A DNA stretch of 64,000 bases from Arbacia lixula (taxonomy: Eukaryota; Echinodermata; Echinoidea; Arbacioida; Arbaciidae), in NCBI GenBank assembly GCA_963669155.1, contig OZ022589.1:11389465-11453464 (forward strand), written 5' to 3'. The first letter of the stretch is position 1, and each line of letters starts with the position of its first letter. Position numbers and translations under genes: made by a program. This document shows, in pieces, positions 10,716-22,369 of the stretch. The notes under the pieces are model-generated. The model did no database searches, was not told the origin of the DNA, and saw nothing but the letters and a program-made list of their open reading frames with translations.

Positions 10716-11186
10716 AAGCCATACAGTGACTGCTCTGGTTATGTCCACTTTAATCTTAACTTTAATCTTAAAGGGCATATACTGTACTGGGAAGGCAAAA
10801 AAGCCTTCAAAATGTAATTGTTAGCAATCTTCTTGCCAATGGTCTTAAATTCATGTATTGTCTATTTTAGAAGCTTGCTGAAATTTATTTGCCCTCAAAT
10901 GATCCACATATAGAGTAATTAATGATTAATGATTAAATCCTCAAAATGTTCGGGCCATAATTTTGAAGATTTGTGACTTAATCACTTATTACTCCAAATG
11001 TACATTGTATATAATTTGAGGGCAAATAACTTTCAGCAAGCTTCTAAAATAGACAATACATGAATTTAAGACCATTGGCAAGAAGATTGCTAACAATTAC
11101 ATTTTGAAGGCTTTTTTGCCTTCCCAGTACAGTATATGCCCATTTAAGCCATACAGTGACTGCTCTGGTTATATGTCCACTTTAAT
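10716..11186 (+). repeat. ~40-bp direct repeats flanking a TTAA MITE
   Basis: AAGCCATACAGTGACTGCTC followed by TGGTTATGTCCACTTTAAT occurs at 10716-10754 and again at 11146-11186, where two extra bases (AT) are inserted. The repeats bracket the MITE at 10772-11143, but are ten times longer than its TTAA target site. They must reflect a separate local duplication. Confidence 0.8.
10772..11143. mobile_element. Foldback MITE, family B (TTAA target), copy 1
   Basis: The ends are AGGGCATATACTGTACTGGG and its reverse complement CCCAGTACAGTATATGCCC plus AT, immediately inside TTAA at 10768-10771 and 11144-11147. Each arm is about 170 bp (GGAAGGCAAAAAAGCC, TTAGCAATCTTCTTGCCAAT, AGCAAGCTTCTAAAAT are shared in inverted order) and the centre is short. 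No protein. TTAA targeting is typical of piggyBac and Kolobok superfamilies. A near-identical copy lies at 28320 and a half copy at 51015. Confidence 0.88.
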
Positions 11187-11881
11187 GGCTATAAACCTTC
11201 CATCAAAACAGACGCTCTGGTGATTGAAACGGCTCTCCTTGAAATTAGTTTACCCAAGTTTAAAAATACACACCACATCAGTCAGTCCTGCAAAAGGTCT
11301 CAAGGTAGAGCTGATTTCAACAGCCTCGGCTGCTGCTGCTGCTGCGGTGGCAGGAAAAGGCTGGGTCTGCTTAGATGGGCAAGGCATGACGATCCTTGAC
11401 ACAAATTTGGGGGCTGAAGACTCACAATTTGTGTTTACCCCCATGGAGCCTCAGGCACTCTTTCAGGATAGGGGGCTCACCATTTCTCAGAGTTTTTATC
11501 ACACAGTGTTTAGCACCAGGGTTGGAACACTTCTGGTTTGGTACTGTGTCGCCATTTGCTAGTGTTCAATTGTTAAACTCTCTCATTACCATTGGTATGG
11601 AGATGTGAAGTAACCCAATGGGTTGAACCGTGTATCCACACCATAAAGTCAAGTATTTTAGAACCTGTATTTCTTTACCCCATCCCCTCTTTAACCCTCT
11701 AATTACCAAGGCATGCAAATAACACTGACTAATAACACAATAATACTAGTAATGCGAAGGTTAACAAGGCCCTGCAATGTAATAACTGTACATTATAACT
11801 TTATAACTCACTTGGCAGAAGACATTCAATTACAGCTCATCTGCATATGAGGAGGAGAAGACTTCACTTAAGACTCCTTAC
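11187..11881. other. Non-coding stretch downstream (3') of the FERM exon
   Basis: Contains a short (GCT)n run near 11327-11346 that creates open frames with poly-Ala on both strands. I do not trust these as genes because no splice sites or domain support them. Read on the minus strand this would be intron following the exon at 11882-12186. Confidence 0.4.
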
Positions 11882-12186
11882 CTCGACTTCGAAGATCTCC
11901 TCCGAGTCGTCCAGGAATGCTACCAGGCATCGGATCCGTCTCTCCTGCTTCTCCCGCGCCAGCTCCCCGCTCCGTGCATTGTACGTTCCGCTGCTCGCCC
12001 CGGACGACTGGACCGACGACCCCGAGCCAGGGCCTGGGCCGGAACCGAGGCGGGGCGCGGTGTTGCAGGAGCCGGGTCCCGCGCCAGTAGTCGCGCTGGC
12101 CCTGGCGCCGGCCCGGCCGTTCTTCCCCAGCCTCCCCTCCACCGTCAGGATCTGTGGGCGCAGAATCTTGATGGTTGGGCCAGGAC
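11882..12186 (-). CDS. Internal exon of a FERM-domain protein (FARP/FRMD-like)
   Basis: On the minus strand a good acceptor (CTTTTTCTTTGCAG) precedes 12186 and a good donor (GAG then GTAAGG) follows 11882. The 305-nt exon begins with two bases of a split codon and ends in phase 0. It encodes about 101 residues: a basic lead (TIKILRPQILTVEGRLGKN), a Gly/Ala/Pro/Ser-rich linker of ~55 residues, then ELAREKQERRIRCLVAFLDD followed by SEEIFEVE. That last part matches the first strands of the FERM F1 (ubiquitin-like) lobe as in FARP and FRMD cytoskeletal adaptors, where a hxhxhLDDsxxxFxV pattern is usual. GC content is far above its neighbours, as expected of coding DNA. The other exons were not found. 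The family call rests on a short motif; the exon call is stronger. Confidence 0.6.
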
Positions 12187-13619
12187 CTGCAAAGAAAAAG
12201 GATTCATTAAAATCAGACCTACACTAACATTTAAAAAGGAATAAAATCCTGATAATACATAAAAAATATGTATGGTGAAGAAGCAGATCCATAACACATC
12301 AATTGGTAAGTTTCAGAGAAATTTTGGGCTCAAAAAAATTGCTTAGCAAAATGGCTCTTTTGCCAGAGAGTCTTCATTAGACCACAATCACTTCTTAAGA
12401 AGACTTTCCCCAAGTTCACAACTTGGCCATACAGCATAGCAGATACCTCACTACATCATGTAACAGCAAGAGCTGGAGGATCATAAGGTCCAATATGGAT
12501 CTATACAGGCAAAATATGTGCCGACACTCTCTATTCCCTTGAATTTCTATTTCCTAAGGCAGACCCTATAGTATACATGTACGAATTCGGTCTTAGTCCC
12601 CTGATCAGAAAATAGGGCGCTAATATGTCAGCTTCGGTCTACTGCCAACCCACCAAATGATGCGCGCCACAGATGGACACATCCATCATAATGAACAAAG
12701 TCTTCCCTCTCCTGATCAGACTTGCAGGAACAAGTGCCCATTTACGCAAACTGAGTTGTCAACTCACATACAATTACCCGGAATGGATGGAATTCATGGA
12801 AGGAATTTGCATGGTTTTTCCAGACGGACACCCCAACAAAATCTGAATGCCGTCCATCATGAAAAGCTTAGACTACAGATCTACATACACATCAAGAAAA
12901 AAAGTAAAAATGTGTTTCTCTTGTCTTTTATAGACCCTTTTATGAATAACATTTTTGGAAATAAAAATGAGAAATTACAGGGAGTAGAAAATGGAGGAGG
13001 AGAGTTAGAGGTGAAGAAAGAAGAAGAAAAAAGAAAAGGACATACCAAAAAAGGAAACAAACTGGAGACATAGAGCATGAGAAAGGTTAAATAGTGGACA
13101 AATTAATTACACAGTATTGCAGAATACTGCTGGATGTATTGAAGAAATACACTGTACTTTAGAACCTTTACACTTAAAGGTGGTTAAGATTATGGGAGAA
13201 GTAGAGTTGGGCCCATTCCTGTTAGATTTCAGACACACAAGATAGAATCATCTCAAAATAATAATTTGTTGGCATCAAAAGAGCTTCAATTACATGATTG
13301 TGGCTTCTGCAATGTTTATGGGTCACATTATCTTGACTACCCCTTACCTTTAGGATTTAGGTTATAATAAACATTTAGGTTAGGTTCATTTTAGGGCATT
13401 AGGTCAATTTAGAGCATAATGGTTCATCATAGTGATTATGACATTTTACTTGATCTTTGACTGTTTGATCTTGCATCACTGAACAGCATCATTATATGGT
13501 GCTACATGCACATACAGTATGTACGTGTATGTGGATTTTGCCAGCATGGCATAAAAGTACGACTGAGATAGGAGATATTGAAAATAAGTGCTTTTTCTCT
13601 AAAACACACAATGCATTAG
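12187..13619. other. Probable intron upstream of the FERM exon; nothing recognised
   Basis: AT-rich sequence without repeats I could delimit. The plus-strand open frame near 12657-13073 has a lysine/glutamate-rich tail from GA-rich DNA and no domain. Confidence 0.45.
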
Positions 13620-14305
13620 GAAGAGGAAGATGGAGAGCCATGGTGAGAGAGAAATAGAGGGAGAGGGGGAGGGGGAGGAAAGAGAAAAGAGGGACAGAGG
13701 AGAGGAACAGAGAAAGAGAGAGGGCACGAGAGAGGAAGAGGGAGAGGAAGAAGAAGAGGGAGAGAGAGGGAGAGGCAGAGAGAGGGAGAGAGAGGTAGAG
13801 TGAGAGGAAGAGGGACAGATAGAAAGAAAGAGGAAGAAGAAGAGGGAGAGGGAGAGGGAGAGGAAGAGGGAGGGGAGGAGAGGAAGAGGAAATGGGAGAG
13901 GAAGAGGAAGAGTGAGAAAGAGAGGAAGAGGAAATGGGAGAGGAAGAGGAAGAGGGAGAAGGACAGGAAGAGGAAATGGGAGAGGAAGGGGAAGGGGGAG
14001 AGGGATAAGAAGGAGAGAGGGACAGAGAGAGAGGGAGGGAGAGAGAGAGGGAGAGAAAGAGGGAGAGGGAGAGGGAAAGAGAGGGGGAGAGGAAGAGGGG
14101 GAGGAAGAGATGGAGAGGAAGATGAAGAAGAAGAGGAAACGGGGATGGAGGGGGAGGAAGAGGGAGATAGAGGGAGAGAGAAAGGGACAGAGGAAGAGGA
14201 AGAGAGAGGGAAGGACAGAGGAAGAGGATGAGAGAGGGACAGGGACAGATACAGATAGAGAGGGAGAGTGAGAGGAAAAGTAAGGGAGAGAGAGAGAGAG
14301 GGGTA
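13620..14305 (+). repeat. ~690-bp GA-rich purine tract
   Basis: Almost pure purine sequence built of irregular GAGAGGGA, GAGGAAGAG and GGAAATGGGAGAGGAAGAG units. The last unit is a ~40-bp higher-order repeat visible near 13880-13990. All large open frames here (Ser/Leu/Pro on minus, Arg/Glu/Lys on plus) are artefacts of this composition. Such tracts can form triplex (H-DNA) structures. Confidence 0.92.
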
Positions 14306-14740
14306 GAAGGTGTAACAAGCTCCGCTGCAGACAATTTAATTTTATTTGTACAACTGTCGGAGTGGAGATCCTTTAGTACACATCAGAGGGTGGACTGCTT
14401 GGCAGCTGTATGCGGCGCGCGTGAGCAGGCACACGAGAGTCTAATGTCTCCAATTTCTACTCGTCTTCTCCTGTCTCCTCCCTCTCATCTTTCACTCATA
14501 CACTTCACTCCCAGGAGTGTGACGAATGAATATTTACCGGCGTGTCACGGCCGACCCTTTCTCCCATCCCCGGCCATTTCTTTTTTGTCTGATGGGAGGG
14601 GAGCTCGCTTCTTGAAGAATTCCATTCTCAACTCCATCAATACAGCACTGGATCGTGTTCCCGTAAATTTCCAGGTCCGATTTCCGCATGCTTCATGCCT
14701 CTCAAAGGCAGAAGAAAAGCCATGATGTTTTCCATCTACT
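14306..14740. promoter_or_regulatory. Complex single-copy block, candidate conserved non-coding element
   Basis: After the purine tract, about 430 bp of non-repetitive, CpG-containing sequence appears (CGGCGCGCGTGAGC near 14413, TTTACCGGCGTGTCACGGCC near 14531). No open frame with a recognisable protein or flanking splice signals. Either an enhancer or promoter or an unrecognised exon is possible. Confidence 0.22.
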
Positions 14741-15471
14741 ACACTATACTTCAGTTAAAATCATCTTGCTTTTTCTACCCTTTCAAAAGCATGGATGGCT
14801 TTGCCATCTTATTCTTCAAGACAAATGCTTGACTATATGGGAGAATGTTAGATGAACTGAAAGAACACGAAAGAGGCTACAAATTTGTAGCAGATTCTAC
14901 AGTGCCTTTGGAGGATAAACAGATGTGTGGCTTCCAAAATAATAGTTGTAAGTGCATTCATACTTTTGTCACAATTACACACAGTACAAGTACATTGCCA
15001 ATACAAGTATATTACCTAATGGCAACTCATTCATAGTTTCCACATGCTTTCTTCTATCTATTTCCCCCAAAGATACAGAATGTACTACTTCTAGAGATGG
15101 ATTGTAAAAAGGTATCATGTATTGTTTCAAGAGGAGGGGACTATATGTACAGTATATATCTCACTAGACTGTATGTAGACTGTATTGAGTGGGATGAACA
15201 TACATGTACATTGTACAAGAAGGTACATGAAGCCCTTGGTATACATATTATGCACACAAAATATGTAATGTGTACCATCTCCACTACCTACATGTACAGT
15301 AAATGTAAGACATGTTATTTTTCCATTGAAGATTTCCAGTCATGGATCAAGCTCATTCACAAAAAAGTGCAACTACCTTTGCAGGTGCCCATTTATTAAA
15401 TAAGTAAACGGCAGCACCATGGATCCATCTACATTATCCTGCTTATAAAGATCTAATGTAAAGGTCAAGAA
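14741..15471. other. Non-coding stretch, nothing recognised
   Basis: AT-rich, many TACATGTA-type palindromes. Short open frames only. Confidence 0.5.
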
Positions 15472-15540
15472 CGTGAGGTTTGAACCTGCAACCTCATGGT
15501 TCTCAGTTACAGTGCACTACACACCTCCCATAAGTATACA
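15472..15540 (-). pseudogene. tRNA-derived sequence with Pol III boxes
   Basis: On the minus strand, GGTGTGTAGTGCACTG resembles an A box. GAGGTTGCAGGTTCAAACCTCA contains a strong B box (GGTTCAAACC) in a stable arm. Spacing fits a tRNA or tRNA-derived SINE head, but a full cloverleaf is not evident. Confidence 0.4.
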
Positions 15541-15581
15541 GCAGTACGGTCCCTTCAGGTTTCAATGTGCATGCTGTCTCT

Positions 15582-15940
15582 GGGTGTGTTTATCAACTCT
15601 TTTTTTTGGTAGAATTAAGGTTTCCAAACGCATTTAATTTTTTTTAAAACGTGTTTCAGGGACTTGATAAACGCAAAGGTGTTTTGATTATGGGGTTCGG
15701 AAAGCTGTTTTGAAACACGCAAATTTGCACGATCCTAAACGCGTTTCAGCCAGAAACGCGTTTAAAGAAGCGAGATAAACGCAAAGCTGTTTTGAAACGG
15801 CTTTAAACACATGTTTTCGGTGACAAGGCCGGTTTTCGACTTGGGCGATCGAGTTGATAAATGCACCGTCTTTTTAAACGCGTTTGGAAAGGCCTTTGGA
15901 AACGCGTTAAAATTTCTGAAAAGTTGATAAACACGGCCTA
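15582..15940. mobile_element. MITE, family C (GGCCGTGTTTATCAAC termini), copy 1
   Basis: Starts GGGTGTGTTTATCAACT and ends AGTTGATAAACACGGCCTA. Internally it repeats AAACGCGTTT and GTTGATAAACGC motifs in both orientations. It is CpG-richer than the flanks. A second copy in the opposite orientation lies at 30005. No coding capacity. Confidence 0.75.
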
Positions 15941-16288
15941 TATGTACATGTATAACATGTAGCATGTGTACAGTATGTCTTCAGGTATAGATGTACTGTG
16001 CATTGTGTAACCTCGGTTATTAGCAGACTGCTATGCAGACAAGCCCCTCCCTCTCTCCTCCCCTCTCTTGGGCAATAAACCATCCCACTTCCTGACCAAG
16101 TGTAAACTATTTGCAGGATGTTTACCTGAAAATGGGCTTGAGTTTATCAGCATGGCAGAGATAAGACACAAAATACCTCTAGTGTTGGGTTGCTTTGCTA
16201 GACACCCCAACCCCATCTTAAATACCATGGGAATGAGACATGAATTTGGCCTACAGTAGACAATACATGTACAGGACTTACTGCGACC

Positions 16289-16313
16289 AGCCCGCTCACG
16301 CAGTGAGCGGGCT
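16289..16313. other. Perfect 11-bp GC hairpin
   Basis: AGCCCGCTCAC, loop GCA, GTGAGCGGGCT. Very stable and GC-rich in an AT-rich context. Function is unknown; it may be the centre of an old foldback element. Confidence 0.7.
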
Positions 16314-16573
16314 GCGTTGCACCGAGCATTGGTGCAAGGTAGTCGAGATAAGCAAAGATAAGTTGGTTAAATATCATCAATTATATTGCGCAGAACTTAA
16401 AGCTATTGGACACACTTACGGAGAATACTTACATGAATACTTCCGTAGTTGCTTTGAAGATGAATTTAGTCCATGATGGGTTTTTTTTCTTGAAAACATC
16501 CCATCGTACGGCGGTCAGAATTAATGCAGCTGGGAAACATGTATCTGAAGATTGCCGACTTTTTGAAGTTTAC

Positions 16574-16583
16574 GCGCATGCGC
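16574..16583. promoter_or_regulatory. NRF-1-type palindrome GCGCATGCGC
   Basis: An exact match to the nuclear respiratory factor 1 core. The same 10-mer occurs at 48488-48497. NRF-1 sites mark promoters in many animals. No transcript start can be assigned here. Confidence 0.35.
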
Positions 16584-17382
16584 CAGTTCTCTATACGATT
16601 CGTGTGTGTTACGTTTTCAACAACAATCCATTACCGTAGCACTCTTTTCACATCGTTGTTTTTTCTTTTTTCATTATTATTGGAACAGATTTTATATTCC
16701 AATTTTTATTTCATTATATTTAAAATTTTATTTTGGAGCATTTATTATACTTTGCTTATTTATGTTTGTCCGTAATTTTTTGTTTTGTTTTGTTTTTAAG
16801 AGCCACTTTTTTCAACCCAATAACGCCATCCCGCTAAGCTAGATTTCAGTGATGGTGCAGTGGTGCACGGTATTAGGAAAGTTGGAAGATTCGGAACTAT
16901 TTCTCTTACAAAATCCTTGATCCGCCACTGAAGTTTATAACATAGAAATTAATCATATTTTGGTCACTTTAAATGACACAATTAATGAAAATCAGGTTGA
17001 TAATTTGCACAATCAAAACAAAAAAAAATCACTTTTCTCATGCATATTCATCAATAGCGCTAAATACGGTCATCAGACCGAAAGCGTCATCATCATGAAT
17101 ATTACTTTGCGCATGCCTACGAAGTTATTAAACAGCCAAGATGGCAGTCTGGAAGGGACTTCGTTTTGTTAGACCATGATTAGACAGACACATGAAGGGG
17201 AAATTGGTAACGTTACTCAGTATTTTCCATCATTTTCTTACTTCAGACATATGGAAGTTACATTCAACCATTCATATACTGTGATAAATATACTTGAAAT
17301 GAGAAATTCATCCATGTGCACGGGTCGATTATTCATTAATCTCACCCGACATGCCGGGAAATCGGGGGCGAGCCCTCAGGAC

Positions 17383-17401
17383 GCTCCCGCTGCGCGGGAG
17401 C
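17383..17401. other. 8-bp GC hairpin just outside the Harbinger element
   Basis: GCTCCCGC, loop TGC, GCGGGAGC, within a GC-rich patch at 17343-17412. It ends 25 bp before the transposon's left end and lies outside it. Confidence 0.6.
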
Positions 17402-17426
17402 AGTCCCGGGGCTAGTACAGGACCTG

Positions 17427-17581
17427 GGGCCCATTGCATATAACTTTTGCCAGACTTATTTTTGCCATAGAAATACTATGGCGAAAGCCATACTTTTTTG
17501 CCAGAGTTTCAAAATCAGTCCAAAATTCATGGCAAAAAAACTCTGGCAATTTTTTTAAATAGTTGCCAGAGTTTTTAATTT
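17427..17581 (+). repeat. Left terminal inverted repeat and subterminal motif array
   Basis: After the 25-bp terminal repeat the motif TTGCCAGAGTTTTT or its complement recurs about four times (near 17447, 17492, 17532 and 17562), mixed with TTTTTGCC. Such repeated subterminal motifs are typical transposase or Myb-protein binding sites. Here the motif has CCAG where the right end keeps CCGG, consistent with CpG decay. Confidence 0.7.
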
Positions 17582-17656
17582 TGTATAACCTTGGACGAGG
17601 ATGCGCGCCGATATCGGCTGCTATCGCGATCGGTATCGCCGTCTGCTGAAGAAAAG

Positions 17657-18549
17657 ATGGAGACTCCATACAGTGTAAGTATGATACTTGTTTTCGTGAT
17701 ATGTTTTGATATTTGTCATTTTGACCATTCCAAGTTGATACATTGTGTGCCAAAATAACTATGTTTTGTTTTGAATCAGTCCTCGCACCGTGAAAGTGAG
17801 ATTAACTTTTTTTTTAAACGTTTGATTTTGTGTCGCGAGCACGACCAAGCGCCTGCGGTGGTTAGCGTCTCGGCCACGTCTATTGCCGCCGGAGCTTCGG
17901 CATGGTGATGTGACCGCGCTGCTCGAACCTGCTACGCAACCAGCACCAGCTGGGGCTTGTTAGTTGTTGCATAAAACTTTTGCATCGACACTTTTGGAAA
18001 GTTAATTTATCGAATTATTGTATTTCTCATGCTATGATCACATATTCTACATTATGATTAGTATCAGAACATTAAAGTTTCAGGTTGTTTAAACAAAGTT
18101 TCCATGTTAAAATGGAATCAGGCAAACGTAGACTAGAGTAGAATTTTTGAAATCTAGTACTATAGTAGGTGTGTTCTTTAAAGTTAAAAACATAGACCGT
18201 TTTCTGTAACCTTTCTCGAACTTTTTGTACGGGTAGCTAGCTCACTGGTGTACAGAAGCGTACTGCCATGACTGCTCACTGCACACTGGATGCTGGCCGA
18301 TGTTCTATTTAAATCATGGAATACATCGTAGTCTCTTTTATTTTACATCCCTTTGTCAGTTTGTTAGACTTTCTGACAAAGAGCAAACATGTACTAACGT
18401 TAAGATTAAGCTGGTTTTATTATTGGCTACTTGCACAATCTTCGCGTAGGACTTTGCGTGAGAAACTTGGGCATGTCTGTACATTGTATTTGTATGTGAT
18501 TTCGTTCCTGACAAATTTTATGTCTGTCATGTTAGAAATCTAATTAAGT

Positions 18550-18581
<32 letters not shown>

Positions 18582-21400
18582 TTACTACTAATTCGAGGGC
18601 ATGCATAGGCTTCAGCCTATGCCATCTCAGGTTCCATGAACACAGTAGCATCTCCAGATCTGTCTATCCAGCATGTTAACTTGTTAAGTGACGTTAAGTT
18701 ACGGCATACAGCACACAGGTCAATCAAGACTGGCTAGATCAGTACCACTCTCTAAACCTGTAGACCTTTTGCTGAATTGTTTTCCTGCGTTGCATACATA
18801 GTTTGCGTACAATTTGTCGGGAACAACACGCTGGAATGGGCGGCCTATTATGTGCTGTAATTTACCACTGAGGCAGTGTGGCTGTTGCATTGTGATCTTT
18901 TCATTTGTGTTGTATCATTTTGGAGGCCTGTGGGTCTGGTATAGGTTGGGCCAGAAAATTAAGTGCTCACAGAATGGTTGGTTTTGTAGGAAATCACAGT
19001 ACATGTGTATTAAATTTATAGCAAGAAAATAAACATTTTCAATGATTCGTTTTCTATCTTTAGAGTTTCATGATGACCAAAAGATGCCCAAACTTGACCA
19101 CGTAACCAGATGGGTTTGTTAAAAAAAACCCACAAAGCTGTCCTGTTTGGGAAGGCAGGGAATTGCTCAAAGAAGGTAAGTCTGACCTGCTATTACATCA
19201 CTTCTCTCTGTACTCTTCCTCTTTCATTTCCATTTTGCATATTTTGTATGACTTACTTGATTGCTATTAACCAAATTCTGATGAAGATGTGCAACAAATT
19301 GTTTTAACTCAATTCGAATCAGCCACGCTTATACCACCATTCAACATTTATTCAGATTGATGAAGACAAATAATGGGCCTGACGTAAGACAATAATTTCA
19401 ATAATTTGTTATGAAATGCACCTTTTAATATTCAATTATGAAAGAAAATGGTGCTTCAGATCAGCATCTGTCATTAGATGCACACATGTATGTGGGTAGA
19501 CATAATTCATATAAAGCATTATTTCTTTATAAAATGATTAAATTCGTTCATTTGCCAATGCATGAATTTCCGCTCCAATCATAAAAAGAAATTTGCTTCT
19601 TTTGAAAGATTACTCTACCTACACAAGTAAAACTTGTTCATGTGAGCCATACGTTTAAAATGATTTCCACAGTATTTAAGACATTAACAACAATGACATA
19701 CATATGTGATTAATTATTTTGTGTACAGATCAAGGAGAGGAAGGAGGCGGCATGGGCCTTGTGCCTGCAATCGCTGGAAGCAGCAGGGGCGCCGCCAGGC
19801 AGAAGCATTAAAGATTTGCATCTCACGTGGAACGAGAAGGCCAGGAAATACAGAGATGCTAAGACGAAAACAGGTGAAATGTGATTGTAGAATACAACTT
19901 TGACATCTCAATATTTAAGCTTCACAAACCTCTTCAGGAGAAGTGAAAAGTTATCCTTGTTTACATTTATTTAATTTGGAAGAAGCAGTAAATAATATAA
20001 TGTACATTATTTACAGTTTATCAAACTAACAACTGATAAACCTAAATAAACTAAATTAATAATGCAACTGAACAAAATTAAGGTAAGATGTCTTCAAAGT
20101 ACTTATATGTAGTAGAGATGAGTAGATAAGAGTACAATTTAATGATTTTTTTGAGTACTGAATCATTCATAAATACAGAAAACTGAATAAAGTACAAGGA
20201 AATAATCTGTACTACAATAATCTCATACAAGTTCAAATCAATAATCTTGAAGTACGTACATCATAATCAAAGTTAGTGTGTATAAATCTAATGCCTCTAC
20301 TCCATCAGTTTGATAAGGCCAAAATCAATGCCTTCAATGTTTTTCCTTCACTTTGTATAAAACACATGTATACAAGAACACTGTGTAATGTACATTGTGC
20401 AATATATTTCCTGTTTCTCCATCAATATGATAGGCGATGGACCTCTTCCACAACCAAACGAGAAGTTGGAGGCAGTGCTGGGGGCCCTCAGCAAAGAGGC
20501 CCTAGAGGGCATCACTGGGATGGAGGAGGAAGCTCGCCTCCCCACTAGTTCACAGGTATAGTTCAAAAATAGGTACCAATAGATGATGAAAAGGGATGTC
20601 AACTTTTCAATTAGGGTGTTTATTTATACAGCAAAATCTGCCTTTGTCATTTCTCTACAGGAAAAAAGACTATATTGATACAATCTTTGTTTTACTAGAA
20701 CTCTACTTCTAATACACTTGGTATTATTAATCCATTAGAAGAGAAGCAGAAGAAAAGCAGAAGAAAATATATATTAGTGCATACTTTGTAGACATTCTAA
20801 CACTAATGTGATTTTGGTGGAAGAGAATATCTTAAGACATAGAATATGTCATGATATTTCTGCTTTTATCTTTAATAAATGATTTATTGGCCAGAGTTTG
20901 CATTTTTCATACTGCAAATAAAGTCTGATTTCAGATCCAGAATAATTTGAAGAGACGCTAGGAGAGGTGTCACTGACTTATGAGAACGAAGATTATTTTG
21001 ATTATTTACCTAAATTCTGTCTGAGATTTATTAGACATGACAAGAAGAAATTTTTCATCAGATCTTGAAGAAATTAACTTTCTTTGCAAAGATAATTTAT
21101 AATGAATATAATTCTTTGTTTTGCTTCTATCCAAGGTCTGTGAGCTGCTCATGCAAATGGGGCAGGGGGAGGAGCCGCTGGGGCAGCAAAAGGAGCCAGA
21201 GGCAGAGGTGTATGAAGTGGTAGGGCAGGGGTCGCCAGACCCAGGCCAATGCAGCCTACCATAGTAGTGCATGGTGCAGAATACGAGGATCGCCGCCTCA
21301 CAATTGAGGAGAAGAAACTACAAATCGTAAAAAAATGAAGCTCGAGGCATTGCTTCGAAGTGACAAATTGATCTCCGATTATGTTCAGTCCTCTCATTGA
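17657..21400 (+). pseudogene. Harbinger Myb-like DNA-binding protein, broken, five exons
   Basis: Exons I can read: 17657-17674 (ATG, then donor GTAAGT), 19064-19175, 19729-19873, 20434-20555 and 21136-21400, each with AG and GT borders and compatible phases. The product carries a Myb/SANT-like (NAIF1-type) domain: KAVLFGKAGNCSKK, KERKEAAWALCLQSLEAAG and RSIKDLHLTWNEKARKYRDA. A Gly/Pro linker follows (TGDGPLPQPNEKLEAVLG, EALEGITGMEEEA), then a helical tail (LTIEEKKLQI, KMKLEALLRS). Exon 2 has an in-frame TAA and needs a one-base shift near 19105. Exon 5 needs two more shifts, near 21255 and 21340. In Harbinger elements this partner protein binds element ends and carries the transposase. This copy cannot make an intact protein. 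Confidence 0.78.
18549..18589 (+). repeat. (CTA)n microsatellite
   Basis: About 13 CTA units with one ATT interruption, inside intron 1 of the Myb-like gene. Confidence 0.9.
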
Positions 21401-21627
21401 AAAATTACCAATCATCTTTCACAAGATGAGTGTCTTGTACTATTTAAATTTTTTCTTTTTTCTTCATTGTTTTTTGACACTGAAATCAAAATAAATGTGT
21501 GCTGCAAATGAGTTTTCTACAAAAACCCAATTTAACCAAATGACAAAGTCAATGATTGTCTATTTTAAGTTATTTGTAAATTTCCAGTTTCTTCTCCTTG
21601 ACATGTTGTTCAGCATTTCTCATATGG

Positions 21628-21765
21628 AGGGTTCCCACAAGCAGCCATATTGGAGAACAAAATAATAAAAACTTGTGCATTAGACCATGAAAACAATAAC
21701 TTTTCATGGTCTGATGCACAGGTTGCAATTGTTTGTCCTCCAATATGGCTGTTTGTGGGAACCCT
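21628..21765. mobile_element. MITE nested inside the Harbinger element
   Basis: The left end AGGGTTCCCACAAGCAGCCA and right end TGGCTGTTTGTGGGAACCCT are inverted repeats of ~35 bp, continuing as TATTGGAGAACAAA. The inner part, around CATGAAAACAATAACTTTTCATG, is also palindromic. Target duplication not clear. Confidence 0.78.
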
Positions 21766-22369
21766 ATATTCTGCACCATGCATACAGTATGCACATTGAT
21801 ATCAGATCAAGGAAATTCCATGTTTCATTTAACATTTTAGGGGAGGGCAATGCCATTTATTTTTGAACACATTCAGAATGTCAAATTCATATGCTGGGCT
21901 ACAGAGAGTTCATATGTCTATTTACACCTTCTGTTAGCCTTCAAATCTCTTCTATTTGTGAGACAAACTCTAATACATGTATAAACATGCAGTGTTTGGG
22001 TTTTTGCAGTGGAAACCAAACATATTTTTCTTTTTTGAAAAATGTATGTTATATGAATTGTCATGACACCAGCAATGCTATAAATGACAAACTATGTTTC
22101 AGACGCACCTGAAGACACTGCAGGGGCAAAGACTGAGGCTTGTCCGTGTCCTTTTTGTGTGATATAACCAATAGGTCAAGATGTTGAGTTGTGACTTTAT
22201 TTTGATATTGCAATGTAGGTTTGATCCACAATGATGGGAATGAAACAATAATATCAATTTTTCTTCCTACAGCACCCAAATGTGTTGGAAAAGGTACCAT
22301 AAAGTGTAATGTAACTAATTATGGAATTACCCAGAAATATATTTCCCTGGTTTCATGTCCATGCAATCA

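Larger units (their letters stand above)
15941..17426. other. Mixed non-coding stretch with GC hairpins and NRF-1-like site
   Basis: No protein-like frame. It holds the two GC hairpins and the GCGCATGCGC palindrome listed separately. It also contains CAGCCAAGATGGCAG near 17142, a YY1-type initiator string. The YY1 and NRF-1-type strings suggest a possible promoter, but no first exon can be read. Confidence 0.4.

Noticed and set aside
11224-11562. 112-codon plus-strand and 64-codon minus-strand frames with poly-Ala
   Set aside because: A (GCT)n run explains the Ala stretch; no domain, no flanking splice signals on either strand.
13492-14334. 280-codon and 239-codon Ser/Leu/Pro frames and plus-strand Arg/Glu frames
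   Set aside because: They lie entirely in the GA-rich tract; any frame stays open there. No domain and no codon pattern beyond the repeat.
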